DNA of 64,000 nt from Acidocella sp. KAb 2-4 (lineage in GTDB: Bacteria; Pseudomonadota; Alphaproteobacteria; Acetobacterales; Acetobacteraceae). Position 1 is the first letter of the stretch, and every line of letters begins with the position of its first letter. The notes beneath the pieces were generated by a model. It made no database searches. It was not told the DNA's origin and saw nothing but the letters and a program-made list of their open reading frames with translations. Below, in pieces: positions 37,422 to 47,711 of the stretch. The translations under genes were made by a program, and so were the position numbers. The DNA is taken from NCBI RefSeq assembly GCF_020567705.1, contig NZ_JAJDJU010000001.1, forward strand, positions 1 through 64,000, given 5' to 3'.

Positions 37422-38066
37422 CTATTCGGCGGCCGCCCGCAACGCCGCGCCGGCTCCCAGCGGGGCCAGCGGCAGGGCGGCCAGCAGAATGGCGCCCAAC
37501 ATATATAAAGGTGCGGCGGGGTGGTCGGATGTTACCACCGCCGTACCGAAGATCAGCGCCGGGATCACCAGCGGCAGGGTGATGAGCGGCATTAACACGG
37601 CTGCGCGCCGCGCCCCCAGGCTCACCGCGGCCGACAGCGTGCCGAGCAACGACAAAATCATCGTCCCCGGCGCCAGGCTGAGCAGCAGCAGCGCCAGCTT
37701 CGCCTCGGGCAGGCGCAGCATCACCGCCAGCGGCGCGGTAATGAGCAGTAGGGGGAGCCCGCTGGTGAGCCAATGCACGGCGGCTTTGGCCAGCGCGATC
37801 TCATAGGCGGGCAGGCCCGACAGCAGCAGCAAATCCAGCGTGCCATCCTCGAAATCCGCCCCGAATAGCCGGTCCAGCGGCAGCAGCGCGGCGAGCAGCG
37901 CGCACACCCACACCACCCCGGCGGCAATTCCGGCCAACACGGTGGGCGACGGGCCGACCGCGAAGGCAAACAGCGTGCCAGCGATGACGAAGAACAGCAG
38001 CGCCGCCACGGTGTCGGCCCCGTGGCGCAGCGAGAGTTTCAACTCGCGGGCGATCAGCGCGATCAT
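37422..38066 (-). CDS. ccmB: Heme exporter membrane protein CcmB
   Basis: The 214-residue protein has six hydrophobic segments and the CcmB landmarks IARELKLSLRHGADTVAALLFF at the start and DRLFGADFEDGTLDLLLLSG in the first large loop. With CcmA, CcmC and CcmD it forms the complex that releases holo-CcmE during cytochrome c maturation (System I). Its ATG overlaps the ccmA stop (ATGA). ccmC does not follow in this window, so the ccm cluster is split. Confidence 0.93.
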   Translation of the reverse strand: MIALIARELKLSLRHGADTVAALLFFVIAGTLFAFAVGPSPTVLAGIAAGVVWVCALLAALLPLDRLFGADFEDGTLDLLLLSGLPAYEIALAKAAVHWLTSGLPLLLITAPLAVMLRLPEAKLALLLLSLAPGTMILSLLGTLSAAVSLGARRAAVLMPLITLPLVIPALIFGTAVVTSDHPAAPLYMLGAILLAALPLAPLGAGAALRAAAE

Positions 38067-38629
38067 AGGGCCAGCACCTCCATGTCGGGCAAGTCCAGCG
38101 GGGTGTGGGTGCTGGCGATGATCATCCCTCCCGCCGCCCGGTGCGCCATGCACAGCGCGGCGAATCGGTCTACCGAGGCGGCGTCGAGTCCCGTGGTCGG
38201 TTCATCCAGCAGCCAGAGCGGGCGGCCTGAGGCGGCCACGCGCGCAATCGCCAGGCGCCGCTTCTGCCCGGCCGAGAGGAAGCGCGCGGGCAGGGCGGCG
38301 AAGCGCTCCAGCCCCACCGGTTTCAGCGCCGCCAGCGGCACATGCTCGGCCACGGTCAGTGCAGGCTTCACTGCGTCGAGATGTCCGAGCCAGGCGATCC
38401 GCGCCGCATGCGCCGCGCGGTCGGCCAGGGCGGGCGAATTGTCCCATAATAGCGCACCGGCGGCGAGCGGGGTGAGCCCGGCGATGGCGCGCAGCAGGGT
38501 GGATTTTCCGGCGCCGTTTTCGCCGCGCAGCAAAAGCATGCCACCACTGCCCAGAGCGAAGGCGACTCCCTTGAGCACGAGGCGTTCGCCGCGGAAAACC
38601 GCGAGATTTTGAGCAGTGAGCAGGTGCAA
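38063..38629 (-). CDS. ccmA: Heme exporter ATP-binding protein CcmA
   Basis: The approximately 188-residue ATPase has Walker [20 protein letters not shown], the CcmA-typical [14 protein letters not shown] signature (in place of LSGGQ) and Walker [13 protein letters not shown]. Its ATP hydrolysis drives transfer of heme-loaded CcmE. The start is set at TTG 38629, five bases after AAGGA and giving the family N-terminus [20 protein letters not shown] at 38662 would add 11 residues. It is divergent from acnA, whose start is about 90 bases away. Confidence 0.92.
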   Translation of the reverse strand: MHLLTAQNLAVFRGERLVLKGVAFALGSGGMLLLRGENGAGKSTLLRAIAGLTPLAAGALLWDNSPALADRAAHAARIAWLGHLDAVKPALTVAEHVPLAALKPVGLERFAALPARFLSAGQKRRLAIARVAASGRPLWLLDEPTTGLDAASVDRFAALCMAHRAAGGMIIASTHTPLDLPDMEVLAL

Positions 38630-38719
38630 AATTCCTTGGCGGCGGAATGGACGGACTGGCACGCCTATGGTTTAAGCCGTGCGAAATCACAAGCGGCAAC
38701 AGCAGAAAGGTTTTTGCCC

Positions 38720-41410
38720 ATGACAGCCATCGGCCACGATAGCCTCAAAACCCAGCAAACCCTGAACGTGGACGGCAAGGAGTACAAGTACTTCTCCCTG
38801 GCCGAGGCCGCGGCCAAGCTGGGGGACATCTCCAAGCTGCCGAAGACGCTGAAGATCCTGCTGGAGAACGTGCTGCGCTTCGAAAACGGCGCCAGCTACA
38901 CCGTGGACGACGCCAAGGCGATCGTCGAATGGCTGGAAAAGGCGGCTTCGCAGAAGGAAGTGCCGTTCAAGCCCGCCCGCATCCTGATGCAGGATTTCAC
39001 CGGCGTGCCGGCGGTGGTCGATCTGGCCGCCATGCGCGATGGCGTGATCAAGCTGGGTGGCAAGCCCGAGAAGGTGAACCCGCTGATTCCGGTGGACCTG
39101 GTCATCGATCACTCGGTGATGATGGACTACACCGGCTCCGCCGACGCGCTGAAGAAGAACCTGGAGCTGGAGTTTGAGCGCAATGGTGAGCGTTACCGCT
39201 TCCTGCGCTGGGGCCAGGAGGCGTTCAACAATTTCCGCGTGGTGCCGCCCAACACCGGCATCTGCCACCAGGTGAACCTGGAATATCTCGCGCAGGTCGC
39301 CTGGACCTCCGAGAATAACGGCGCCACCTTTGTTTATCCCGACACGCTGTACGGCACCGACTCGCACACCACCATGGTCAACGGCCTGGGCGTGCTGGGC
39401 TGGGGCGTGGGCGGCATCGAGGCTGAGGCCGCGATGCTCGGCCAGCCGATCGCCATGCTGATCCCCGACGTGATCGGCTTCAAGCTCACCGGCAAGCTCT
39501 CCGAGGGCGTGACCGCCACCGATCTGGTGCTCACCGTCACCGAGATGCTGCGCAAGAAGAAGGTCGTCGGCAAGTTCGTCGAGTTCTTCGGCGAGGGCCT
39601 GGACGAGCTGACGCTCGCCAACCGCGCCACCATCGCCAACATGGCGCCGGAATACGGCGCGACCTGCGGCTTCTTCCCGGTCGACGACCTGACCATGGAT
39701 TACCTGAAGCTCTCCGGCCGCACCGAACACCAGATCAAGCTGATCGAGGCCTATGCCAAGGCTCAGGGTCTGTGGCGCGTGACCGGCCAGGACCCGGTGT
39801 TCACCGACGCGCTGGAGCTCGACCTCTCCACCGTGCAGCCCTCGCTGGCTGGCCCGAAGCGCCCGCAGGACCGCGTGCTGCTCAAGGACGCGGCCTCCGC
39901 CTTCAACACCGAGCTGACCAAGGGCCTCGGCGTTCCGGCCGACGCGGTGAACGCGAAGGGCGCGGTGGCTGGCAGCAATTACGAGATCACCCATGGTGAC
40001 ATCGTGATCGCCGCCATCACCTCCTGCACCAACACCTCTAACCCCTACGTGCTGATGGCCGCCGGTCTCGTCGCCCGCAAGGCGAACGCGCTGGGCCTGA
40101 AGCCGAAACCCTGGGTGAAGACCTCGCTGGCCCCTGGCTCGCAGGTGGTGAGCGACTACCTGAACAAGGCCGGTCTCTCCGCCGATCTCGACGCGCTGGG
40201 CTTCCAGGTCGCCGGTTACGGCTGCACCACCTGCATCGGCAATTCCGGCCCGCTGCCGGATGCCATTGTGGACGCCATCGAGACCAACAAGCTGGTCGCG
40301 GTGTCGGTGCTCTCGGGCAACCGTAACTTCGAGGGCCGCGTGCACGCCAATGTGCGCGCCAACTACCTGGCCTCGCCGCCGCTGGTGGTCGCCTACTCCC
40401 TGCTCGGCAATATCCGCGAGGATATCACCACCGCGCAGATCGGCACCTCGAAGGATGGCAAGCCGGTGTTCCTGAAGGATATCTGGCCGAGCAACAAGGA
40501 AGTCGAGGACGCGGTGCACGCCGATCTGAACCGCGAGATGTTCGTCTCGCGTTACTCCGACGTGTTCAAGGGGCCGCAGCAGTGGCAGGCGATCGAGGTT
40601 ACCGGCGGCACCGACACCTATGCGTGGCCGGCCGGTTCCACCTATGTGAAGAACCCGCCCTACTTCCAGGATATCACGCCCACCCCGCGCGGCGCCGCCG
40701 ACATCAAGGGTGCGCGCGTGCTGGCGCTGCTGGGTGACTCCATCACCACCGACCACATCTCCCCGGCCGGCAACATCAAGAAATCGTCCCCGGCGGGCGT
40801 GTACCTCACCGAGCATCAGGTTCTGCAGAAGGACTTCAACTCCTACGGGTCGCGCCGCGGCAATGACGACGTGATGGTGCGCGGCACCTTCGCCAACATC
40901 CGCATCAAGAACGAGATGATGGGTGGCGCCGAAGGTGGCAACACCAAGTATTATCCGGGCGGTCAGGAGCTTTCGATCTACGACGCCGCCGTGAAGTACA
41001 AGGCCGATGGCGTGCCGCTGGTGGTCATCGCCGGGCAGGAATACGGCACTGGTTCGTCGCGTGACTGGGCGGCCAAGGGCACCATGCTGCTGGGCGTGAA
41101 GGCCGTGGTGGCGGAGAGCTTTGAGCGCATCCACCGCTCCAACCTGGTCGGAATGGGCGTGCTGCCGCTGCTGTTCAAGGATGGCGTGACCCGCAAGAGC
41201 CTCGGCCTGACCGGCGAGGAGACCCTCGACATCGTGGGCCTGGACAAGCTCAGCCCGCGCATGGACCTGACCCTGGTCATCACCCGCGCCGATGGCTCCA
41301 AGCAGGAAGTGTCGGTGCTGTGCCGTGTGGATACCGCCGACGAGGTGGAATACTACAAGCATGGCGGCATTCTGCAGTACGTGCTGCGCGGGATGGCCAA
41401 GGCCGCCTAA
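38720..41410 (+). CDS. acnA: Aconitate hydratase A
   Basis: The 896-residue TCA-cycle enzyme converts citrate to isocitrate with a [4Fe-4S] cluster. Cluster cysteines are visible in [20 protein letters not shown] and [17 protein letters not shown]. The N-terminal SHPVxD-equivalent ([16 protein letters not shown]), [20 protein letters not shown] and the swivelling C-terminal domain ([32 protein letters not shown]) are all intact. Length is normal for AcnA. AGAAAGG precedes ATG 38720. It is convergent with nothing and ends in a strong terminator; divergent ccmAB share its promoter region. Confidence 0.97.
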   Translation: MTAIGHDSLKTQQTLNVDGKEYKYFSLAEAAAKLGDISKLPKTLKILLENVLRFENGASYTVDDAKAIVEWLEKAASQKEVPFKPARILMQDFTGVPAVVDLAAMRDGVIKLGGKPEKVNPLIPVDLVIDHSVMMDYTGSADALKKNLELEFERNGERYRFLRWGQEAFNNFRVVPPNTGICHQVNLEYLAQVAWTSENNGATFVYPDTLYGTDSHTTMVNGLGVLGWGVGGIEAEAAMLGQPIAMLIPDVIGFKLTGKLSEGVTATDLVLTVTEMLRKKKVVGKFVEFFGEGLDELTLANRATIANMAPEYGATCGFFPVDDLTMDYLKLSGRTEHQIKLIEAYAKAQGLWRVTGQDPVFTDALELDLSTVQPSLAGPKRPQDRVLLKDAASAFNTELTKGLGVPADAVNAKGAVAGSNYEITHGDIVIAAITSCTNTSNPYVLMAAGLVARKANALGLKPKPWVKTSLAPGSQVVSDYLNKAGLSADLDALGFQVAGYGCTTCIGNSGPLPDAIVDAIETNKLVAVSVLSGNRNFEGRVHANVRANYLASPPLVVAYSLLGNIREDITTAQIGTSKDGKPVFLKDIWPSNKEVEDAVHADLNREMFVSRYSDVFKGPQQWQAIEVTGGTDTYAWPAGSTYVKNPPYFQDITPTPRGAADIKGARVLALLGDSITTDHISPAGNIKKSSPAGVYLTEHQVLQKDFNSYGSRRGNDDVMVRGTFANIRIKNEMMGGAEGGNTKYYPGGQELSIYDAAVKYKADGVPLVVIAGQEYGTGSSRDWAAKGTMLLGVKAVVAESFERIHRSNLVGMGVLPLLFKDGVTRKSLGLTGEETLDIVGLDKLSPRMDLTLVITRADGSKQEVSVLCRVDTADEVEYYKHGGILQYVLRGMAKAA

Positions 41411-41452
41411 ACCGCATGGGGCAGGGGGGGTTCAGCCGCCCCCGCCATACGG

Positions 41453-41480
41453 AAAACGGCGCCCGAGGGCGCCGTTTTTT
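41453..41480 (+). terminator. Intrinsic terminator of acnA
   Basis: AACGGCGCCC pairs with GGGCGCCGTT around a three-base GAG loop, flanked by A-rich sequence upstream and six T downstream (to 41480). Confidence 0.92.
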
Positions 41481-41575
41481 GTTTCCCGCCAATATGTTAT
41501 CTTTCGGTGAAACCGGCTTGCGGCCCGGCTTGTGGCGCTTGCCAGGGGGCGTGGGTTCGCCACAATGCAGAGCTA

Positions 41576-42103
41576 ATGTCGCAAATCGCCTCCATCGTTA
41601 GCCTGCTATCCGCCGATAGCCTGAGCGGCCCATCCACGGTCGGCCAACTCACCTTGTGGGACAAGGTGGTCGGGCTGGACGTGCGGACAGGCGATGTCGA
41701 GCAGGCCTTCCTCAGCGATCCGGCGTTGCCCGGCTTCATCGTGCATGACAACCGCCAATTGTTCGGCGTTCTCTCGCGCCGCGCGCTGCTCACGGCGATT
41801 GCCCAGCCCTTTGGGCGTGAGGTGTTTATCAAGCGTCCGCTGCGTGAATTGGCGCACAAGATGGATACCAACCCGCTGGCTCTGAAAGGCGCCACCCGCA
41901 TCGCCGACGCCCTCAAACAGGCGGTTAACCGGGATGACGAGCGGCGCTTCGAGCCGGTGCTGGTGCATACCGGCGCCGCCGTCGGGCTGCTGGAAATTCA
42001 CATGCTGATGATTGCCCAGGCCAATCTGCTGGAGGAGGCGCTCTCCTCCAAGGATGCGCTGATCGGCAAGATCAAGGCTGTTTTGGGCGGGCGGGTGGCG
42101 TGA
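41576..42103 (+). CDS. Stand-alone degenerate CBS-pair protein
   Basis: The 175-residue protein has no signal or membrane segment. Residues about 25-160 look like a diverged CBS pair: ALPGFIVHDNRQLFGVLSRR followed by LLTAIAQPFGREVFIKRPLR, then PLALKGATRIADALKQAV and FEPVLVHTGAAVGLLEIHML. That PFGRE-x-[FY] segment is what one finds in the CBS-like input domains ahead of GGDEF domains, but here nothing follows. Start ATG 41576 was chosen; the open frame upstream enters the acnA terminator region. Function unknown. It ends five bases before the convergent tRNA-Val pair. Confidence 0.65.
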   Translation: MSQIASIVSLLSADSLSGPSTVGQLTLWDKVVGLDVRTGDVEQAFLSDPALPGFIVHDNRQLFGVLSRRALLTAIAQPFGREVFIKRPLRELAHKMDTNPLALKGATRIADALKQAVNRDDERRFEPVLVHTGAAVGLLEIHMLMIAQANLLEEALSSKDALIGKIKAVLGGRVA

Positions 42104-42108
42104 GCCGA

Positions 42109-42183
42109 TGGTGGGCGCGACAGGGATTGAACCTGTGACCCTTCGCGTGTGAAGCGAATGCTCTACCGCTGAGCTACGCGCCC
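42109..42183 (-). tRNA. tRNA-Val (anticodon CAC), copy 1
   Basis: The reverse strand folds with acceptor stem GGGCGCG/CGCGCCC, discriminator A and encoded CCA. The anticodon stem TTCGC/GCGAA surrounds TTCACAC, giving anticodon CAC (reads GTG). The T-loop is GGTTCAATCC. Confidence 0.95.
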
Positions 42184-42202
42184 GATTTGGCACCGGAGAA
42201 CA

Positions 42203-42277
42203 TGGTGGGCGCGACAGGGATTGAACCTGTGACCCTTCGCGTGTGAAGCGAATGCTCTACCGCTGAGCTACGCGCCC
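42203..42277 (-). tRNA. tRNA-Val (anticodon CAC), copy 2
   Basis: Identical over all 75 bases to the copy at 42109-42183 and separated from it by 19 bases. Same strand, so the two are probably processed from one transcript. Confidence 0.95.
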
Positions 42278-42369
42278 GGTGTGCGGCGCTGCTTAGAGAA
42301 GCCGGGGAGCACTGTCAACCGCCGCGCGGCACCTTCCCGGCGCGGGGGCAGAAATGCTACAGCCGGGCC

Positions 42370-43119
42370 ATGGCTGGACATTCGCAATTCAAAAACATCA
42401 TGCACCGCAAGGGTGCGCAGGACGCCAAGCGCGCCCGCATCTTTGCCAAACTCATCCGTGAAATCACCGTCTCCGCCAAGGAGGGGTTACCCGACCCGGC
42501 GGCGAATCCGCGCCTGCGCGCCGCCATTGGCGCGGCGCTGAAGCAGAACATGACGCGCGACGCCATCGACCGTGCGATCAAGAAAGCCTCGGGCGCTGGC
42601 GGGCAGGAGAATTACGAGGCCGTGCGCTACGAGGGCTACGGCCCGGCCGGCGTCGCGGTGATCGTGGAGGCGCTCACCGATAACCGCAACCGCACCGCCT
42701 CGGTGGTGCGCGCGGCCTTCAACAAGGCGGGCGGCGCGCTGGGCGAGACCAATTCGGTCTCCTTCATGTTCAGCCGCCTCGGCGCGGTGCGCTACCCGGC
42801 CGCGGTGGCCGATGCCGACACCATGCTGGAAGCCGCCATCGAGGCGGGCGCCGATGAGGTGGTGAGCGACGAAACCGGGCACGAGGTGCAGACCACGATC
42901 GAGAATTTCTTCGCCGTGCGCGACGCGCTGGTGCAGAGATTTGGCGAGCCCGCCGAGGCGGGGATCGAGTGGCGCCCCAACACCACCGTGGCGCTGGACG
43001 AGGACAAGGCCGCGGCGCTGCTCAAGCTGATCGACACGCTGGAAGACGATGACGACGTGCAGAACGTCTACGCCAATTTCGAGGTGGCGGAAGACGTGAT
43101 GGCGAAGCTCAGCGCTTGA
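42370..43119 (+). CDS. yebC: YebC/PmpR-family protein (translation factor or regulator)
   Basis: The 249-residue protein begins with the family signature [28 protein letters not shown] and keeps [41 protein letters not shown] and [19 protein letters not shown]. YebC proteins were described as DNA-binding regulators and more recently as ribosome factors that relieve stalling at proline tracts; the sequence does not decide. It stands directly upstream of ruvC and overlaps it (TTGA), the usual alphaproteobacterial order. Confidence 0.95.
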   Translation: MAGHSQFKNIMHRKGAQDAKRARIFAKLIREITVSAKEGLPDPAANPRLRAAIGAALKQNMTRDAIDRAIKKASGAGGQENYEAVRYEGYGPAGVAVIVEALTDNRNRTASVVRAAFNKAGGALGETNSVSFMFSRLGAVRYPAAVADADTMLEAAIEAGADEVVSDETGHEVQTTIENFFAVRDALVQRFGEPAEAGIEWRPNTTVALDEDKAAALLKLIDTLEDDDDVQNVYANFEVAEDVMAKLSA

Positions 43120-43613
43120 TCCGGCTTCTTGGCATCGACCCTGGCCTGCGCTTTACCGGCTGGGGCGTGCTGGAGGCCGAGGGCAACCGGCTGCGCCATG
43201 TCGCTGATGGGGTGATCGCCACCGAATCGGAGGATGACGTACCGTCGCGGCTGAAGATGCTGGATGATGCCCTGGCCGAGATCCTCGTCCGCTACGCCCC
43301 CGCCGAGGCGGCGGTCGAGGAAACCTATGTCAACCGCAACGCCACCGCCACGCTGAAGCTGGGCTATGCCCGCGGCGTGGCGCTGCTGGCCCCGGCGCGG
43401 GCCGGGATTCCGGTGTTTGAATATGGGGCCAAGACGGTGAAAATGGCGGTGGTGGGCACGGGCGGCGCGGATAAGGAGCAGGTGGGGCAGATGGTCCGCC
43501 GCCTGCTGCCGGGCGCCGCGCAAAAGCGCGCCGACGCCGCCGACGCCCTGGCCGTGGCGATTTGCCACGCGCATCACCGCGCCTCGCTGAATGTATGGAG
43601 ACGACCAGCATGA
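43116..43613 (+). CDS. ruvC: Crossover junction endodeoxyribonuclease RuvC
   Basis: The 165-residue nuclease cuts Holliday junctions. The acidic active-site residues are visible: Asp8 in [14 protein letters not shown], the glutamate in [19 protein letters not shown], and the C-terminal pair in [17 protein letters not shown]. It starts at TTG 43116, overlapping the yebC stop, and its own TGA overlaps the ruvA ATG (ATGA), so the four genes are translationally chained. Confidence 0.95.
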   Translation: MIRLLGIDPGLRFTGWGVLEAEGNRLRHVADGVIATESEDDVPSRLKMLDDALAEILVRYAPAEAAVEETYVNRNATATLKLGYARGVALLAPARAGIPVFEYGAKTVKMAVVGTGGADKEQVGQMVRRLLPGAAQKRADAADALAVAICHAHHRASLNVWRRPA

Positions 43614-44206
43614 TCGCGCGGCTGCGGGGCATTGTGGACAGCATCGAGGAGGGGCGCTGCGTGATCGACGTCAACGGCGTCGGCTATCTGGTGTTCTGCT
43701 CCAGCCGCACGCTGGGCGGCCTGCCAGAGGGGGTGACGACGCTGCTGATCGAAACCCAGGTGCGCGAGGACGCGATTTCGCTTTATGGCTTCGCCACCGC
43801 CGCCGAGCGCGAATGGTTCCGGCTGCTCACCACCGTGCAGGGCGTGGGGGCCAAGGTCGCGCTGGGGATTCTCTCGGCGCTGTCGCCCGACCAGCTGATC
43901 GGCGCCATCGCCGCGCAGGATAAGGGGGCACTCACCCGCGCGCCGGGCGTGGGGCCGAAGCTGGCGGTGCGTTTGGTCACCGAATTGCGCGACAAGGCCG
44001 GGGCGATGCCCGGCGGTGGCGCGGCGGCTTTGCCCGTGGCCGCCACCCCGGAAGGCGATTTGGCCGACGCGCTCTCGGCGCTCACCAATCTCGGGTATCG
44101 CCGGGCCGAGGCCGAGGCGGCTTTGGCCAAGGCGGTGGCCGCGCATGGCGAGGGGGCGGCGCTTGACGTGCTGATCCGCACCGGGCTGAAGGCGCTGGCG
44201 AAATGA
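43610..44206 (+). CDS. ruvA: Holliday junction DNA helicase subunit RuvA
   Basis: The 198-residue protein has the OB-fold N-terminus ([20 protein letters not shown]), two helix-hairpin-helix motifs ([35 protein letters not shown]) and a short C-terminal domain (about 150-198) that binds RuvB. It forms the tetramer that grips the junction. ATG 43610 matches the conserved MI[AG]xLxG start. Confidence 0.95.
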   Translation: MIARLRGIVDSIEEGRCVIDVNGVGYLVFCSSRTLGGLPEGVTTLLIETQVREDAISLYGFATAAEREWFRLLTTVQGVGAKVALGILSALSPDQLIGAIAAQDKGALTRAPGVGPKLAVRLVTELRDKAGAMPGGGAAALPVAATPEGDLADALSALTNLGYRRAEAEAALAKAVAAHGEGAALDVLIRTGLKALAK

Positions 44207-45240
44207 ACACTGACGACCGACTCACCTCAGGCGAGCGCTTGGCCGATGACGCGGCAGAGGCCAGCCTGCGCCCGCAAACGCTGGATGATTTCACCGGCCA
44301 GCAGGCCAGCCGCGAAAACCTGAAGATCTTCATCCAGGCCGCCAAAGCCCGCGGCGAGGCACTGGACCATGTGCTGCTGCACGGCCCGCCCGGTCTGGGC
44401 AAGACCACGCTGGCGCAGATCGTGGCGCGTGAGCTGGGGGTGGGGTTCCGTGCCACCTCCGGCCCGGTGATCCAGAAAAGCGGTGATCTCGCGGCGATCC
44501 TCACCAATTTGCAGCCGCGCGACGTGTTGTTCATCGACGAAATCCACCGCCTGCAACCGGCGATCGAGGAAATTCTCTACCCGGCGATGGAGGATTTCCA
44601 GCTCGACCTGATCATCGGCGAAGGGCCGGGCGCGCGCACGGTGCGCATCGATCTGCCGCCCTTCACGCTGGTCGGCGCGACCACCCGCGCCGGGCTGCTG
44701 GCCACGCCGCTGCGCGACCGTTTCGGCATTCCGCTGCGGCTGGTGTTCTACACGGCTGACGAGCTCACCGGCATCGTCATCCGCCTGGCGCAGAAGCTGG
44801 GCATGGAACTCTCTTATGAAGGCGCGCATGAAATCGCGAAGCGCTCGCGCGGCACGCCACGCGTGGCTGGGCGACTCACCCGCCGGGTACGCGATTTCGC
44901 GGCCGTGGCCGGAGGCGGCGAGATTACCCGCGCCATGGCCGATGCCGCGCTGACGCGGCTCGATGTCGACCATAAGGGCCTGGACGCCATGGATATCCGC
45001 TATCTGCGCCGTCTGGCCGAGCATCATGGCGGCGGTCCGGTGGGGGTGGAGACACTGGCCGCCGCCCTGGCGGAAGCCCGGGACACGCTGGAGGATGTGG
45101 TCGAGCCTTATCTGATTCAGGAAGGGCTGCTGCTGCGCACCTCGCGCGGGCGGATGCTGGGCGATGCCGGCTGGCGGCATTTAGGGCTGGCCCCGCCACA
45201 GAATCGCCCCGATCAGCTGGAACTACTGCCGCCTGAATGA
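44203..45240 (+). CDS. ruvB: Holliday junction DNA helicase motor RuvB
   Basis: The 345-residue AAA+ ATPase drives branch migration. It has [19 protein letters not shown], Walker [17 protein letters not shown], Walker [13 protein letters not shown], sensor [11 protein letters not shown] and the arginine-finger region [13 protein letters not shown]. The C-terminal winged helix (about 255-330) is intact with [12 protein letters not shown] and [10 protein letters not shown]. It overlaps both ruvA and ybgC by four bases. Confidence 0.97.
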   Translation: MNTDDRLTSGERLADDAAEASLRPQTLDDFTGQQASRENLKIFIQAAKARGEALDHVLLHGPPGLGKTTLAQIVARELGVGFRATSGPVIQKSGDLAAILTNLQPRDVLFIDEIHRLQPAIEEILYPAMEDFQLDLIIGEGPGARTVRIDLPPFTLVGATTRAGLLATPLRDRFGIPLRLVFYTADELTGIVIRLAQKLGMELSYEGAHEIAKRSRGTPRVAGRLTRRVRDFAAVAGGGEITRAMADAALTRLDVDHKGLDAMDIRYLRRLAEHHGGGPVGVETLAAALAEARDTLEDVVEPYLIQEGLLLRTSRGRMLGDAGWRHLGLAPPQNRPDQLELLPPE

Positions 45241-45632
45241 CCTATAGCTACGAGACCCGCATCTATTATCAGGACACCGACGCCGGCGGCATCGTGTACC
45301 ACGCCAATTATCTGGCGATCGCCGAGCGCGCGCGCACCGAGGCGTTGCGCGAGATGGGGGCCCCGCATGCGGAAATGGTTGCCCAATACGGCGTGATGTT
45401 TGTGGTGCATCGCGTCAATTTGCACTATCAGCGGCCCGCGAGGATCGATGAGGTGGTGCGCGTGGAGACCGAATTTATGGAAATTGGCGGGGCGACGGTA
45501 ACGCTTCGTCAAAAATTCCTGCGCGACAGCGACTCGCTCGCCGTGCTTGATCTCGCGCTGGGTTGCGCGCGTGTCTCGGATGGCCGGGCCACGCGCATTC
45601 CGCGCGACTGGGCGCAGCGGCTGAAAATCTAA
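45237..45632 (+). CDS. ybgC: Tol-Pal associated acyl-CoA thioesterase YbgC
   Basis: The 131-residue hotdog-fold thioesterase has the active-site aspartate in [20 protein letters not shown], the diagnostic 4-hydroxybenzoyl-CoA thioesterase motif. It precedes tolQ by 13 bases as in most Gram-negatives. It hydrolyses short acyl-CoAs or acyl-ACPs and may be linked to phospholipid supply in the envelope. Confidence 0.93.
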   Translation: MTYSYETRIYYQDTDAGGIVYHANYLAIAERARTEALREMGAPHAEMVAQYGVMFVVHRVNLHYQRPARIDEVVRVETEFMEIGGATVTLRQKFLRDSDSLAVLDLALGCARVSDGRATRIPRDWAQRLKI

Positions 45633-45645
45633 CTGGGGAAAGACA

Positions 45646-46365
45646 TTGGACCAAACGGTGACTCAGGCGGCGATGGCCGCGCCTTCGGCGGCGAATCTGT
45701 CGCTGCTCGGCCTGTTCCTCCAGGCCGATGTGGTGGTGAAGCTGGTGATGCTGGTGCTGCTCTTCGCGAGCGTGTGGGTGTGGACGATCATCATCGAGAA
45801 GGTGATGACCCTGCGCCGCATCAACCGCGAGGCGAACACGTTTGAAGACGAGTTCTGGTCCGGCGGCAGCCTGGACACGTTATATGAGCGCGAGGGCACT
45901 GACCCGACCAACCCGATGGCCGCCGTGTTTGGCGCGGCGATGAGCGAGTGGAAGCGCACCGCGCGCATCGCCGGCACCGAGATCGGCAAGACCGGCGTGA
46001 AGGAGCGCGTGGACCGCGCCATGGGTGTAACCATCATGCGCGAGATGGACCGGCTGGAGCGCTTCATGATCTTCCTCGCCTCGATCGGCGCGACGGCCCC
46101 GTTCATCGGTCTGTTCGGCACGGTCTGGGGCATCATGCACTCCTTCTCGGCCATCGCCGCCATGCACAACACCGATCTCGCGGTGGTCGCGCCGGGCATC
46201 GCCGAGGCGCTGTTTGCCACCGCCATTGGTCTGGTCGCCGCCATTCCGGCGGTGCTGGCTTACAACAAGCTGTCCAATGATCTGGCCCGCTTCGCCTCCC
46301 GGCTGGAGGGATTCGGCACCGAGTTCGCCGCCATCCTCTCGCGCCAGACCGAGGAGCATAAGTAA
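45646..46365 (+). CDS. tolQ: TolQ proton channel subunit
   Basis: The 239-residue MotA/TolQ/ExbB-family protein has three membrane segments (about 20-45, 140-165, 180-205). The channel segments [21 protein letters not shown] and [20 protein letters not shown] are highly conserved. With TolR it uses the proton gradient to energise TolA during envelope constriction. It begins at TTG 45646 behind GGGGAAAG and abuts tolR directly. Confidence 0.95.
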   Translation: MDQTVTQAAMAAPSAANLSLLGLFLQADVVVKLVMLVLLFASVWVWTIIIEKVMTLRRINREANTFEDEFWSGGSLDTLYEREGTDPTNPMAAVFGAAMSEWKRTARIAGTEIGKTGVKERVDRAMGVTIMREMDRLERFMIFLASIGATAPFIGLFGTVWGIMHSFSAIAAMHNTDLAVVAPGIAEALFATAIGLVAAIPAVLAYNKLSNDLARFASRLEGFGTEFAAILSRQTEEHK

Positions 46366-46800
<435 letters not shown>

Positions 46801-46821
46801 GCCGGGCAGGGGAGCAGGAAT

Positions 46822-47700
46822 TTGGATCGGGATCTGCGCCGCGGCGCAACCATATCCGCACTCGTCCACGCCGCCATCATCATCGCGGCGATCGTGGCGC
46901 TGCCGCTGCAGCCGCTGAACACCACGGCCAGCGAGGATGTGGATGTGGACTTGGTCGGCCCCACCATGCCCCAGGAAGCCTTTAACAAAGGCAAGGTGCC
47001 GGCGCCGGCCAACACGCCCGTGCCGCATCAGGGGCCTTTGGCGGTGAACCAGCCGAAGCCGCAGCCGCTTGAGGCGCCGCCGCCACCACCGGCCCCAAGC
47101 CCGCAGGCGATTCCCACGCCGCCACCGCCGCCGCGCCCGCCGCAGAAGCAGACGAGCACAGTGCAGCAGCCGCCGCAGAAGCAGCCGCCCGCGAAGCAGC
47201 CCCCGGCCCCGGCCCAGAGCCCGACGCATCAGCAGCACGTGGTGAAAACCCCCGCGCCGCTAAGCCAAAACGTGCTGAACACGCTGATGAAGCTGCAGGC
47301 GCTGCAGAAGCAGACGCAGCCGCCCACGCATGTCTATAACCCCGATGCGGGCGGTGCCCCCAATGGCGGCGGCAGCCCCAACAGCACGGCCAATTCCGGG
47401 CTTTCCGGGGCTGACCGCGATGCCATCGGTAACCATGTCCGCCCCTGCTGGAGCGTGGATGCCGGCGCGCCGGGCCTGGCCGGGTTCAGCGTGATGCTGC
47501 TGGTCACCACCGACCCCTCGGGCACGGTGCGCCAGGCCGTGGTGGCGCCGCAGGATCAGGGCAAGATGAGCGATCCGTATTTCAATGCTTATGCGAACCG
47601 CGCCATCGACGCGGTAATGAACTACCAGTGCGCCACCCTGCCGCTGCCCTCCTACATGCTGGGCCAGAACCAGACCTTCCTGTTCCATTTCACGCCGTGA
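46822..47700 (+). CDS. tolA: TolA-like energy transducer, Pro/Gln-rich
   Basis: The 292-residue protein has one N-terminal membrane segment ([20 protein letters not shown]) containing the SxxxH motif (SALVH) that contacts TolQR. A long Pro/Gln/Lys-rich linker follows (about 50-165, repeated [10 protein letters not shown] units) in place of the Ala-rich helical domain II of E. coli TolA. The C-terminal domain (about 190-292) has the paired cysteines ([18 protein letters not shown]) of TolA domain III. It starts at TTG 46822 behind GGAGCAGG. Confidence 0.88.
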   Translation: MDRDLRRGATISALVHAAIIIAAIVALPLQPLNTTASEDVDVDLVGPTMPQEAFNKGKVPAPANTPVPHQGPLAVNQPKPQPLEAPPPPPAPSPQAIPTPPPPPRPPQKQTSTVQQPPQKQPPAKQPPAPAQSPTHQQHVVKTPAPLSQNVLNTLMKLQALQKQTQPPTHVYNPDAGGAPNGGGSPNSTANSGLSGADRDAIGNHVRPCWSVDAGAPGLAGFSVMLLVTTDPSGTVRQAVVAPQDQGKMSDPYFNAYANRAIDAVMNYQCATLPLPSYMLGQNQTFLFHFTP

Positions 47701-47711
47701 GAGGTTTAGAG

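Noticed and set aside
38687-41362. Reverse-strand open frame of 891 codons across acnA
   Set aside because: acnA is unambiguous on the plus strand; the antisense product has the His/Val/Gly-rich composition of a codon shadow.
47050-47260. Short repeats in tolA as a tandem DNA repeat element
   Set aside because: They are imperfect and follow the Pro/Gln/Lys coding pattern of the linker, so they reflect protein composition.
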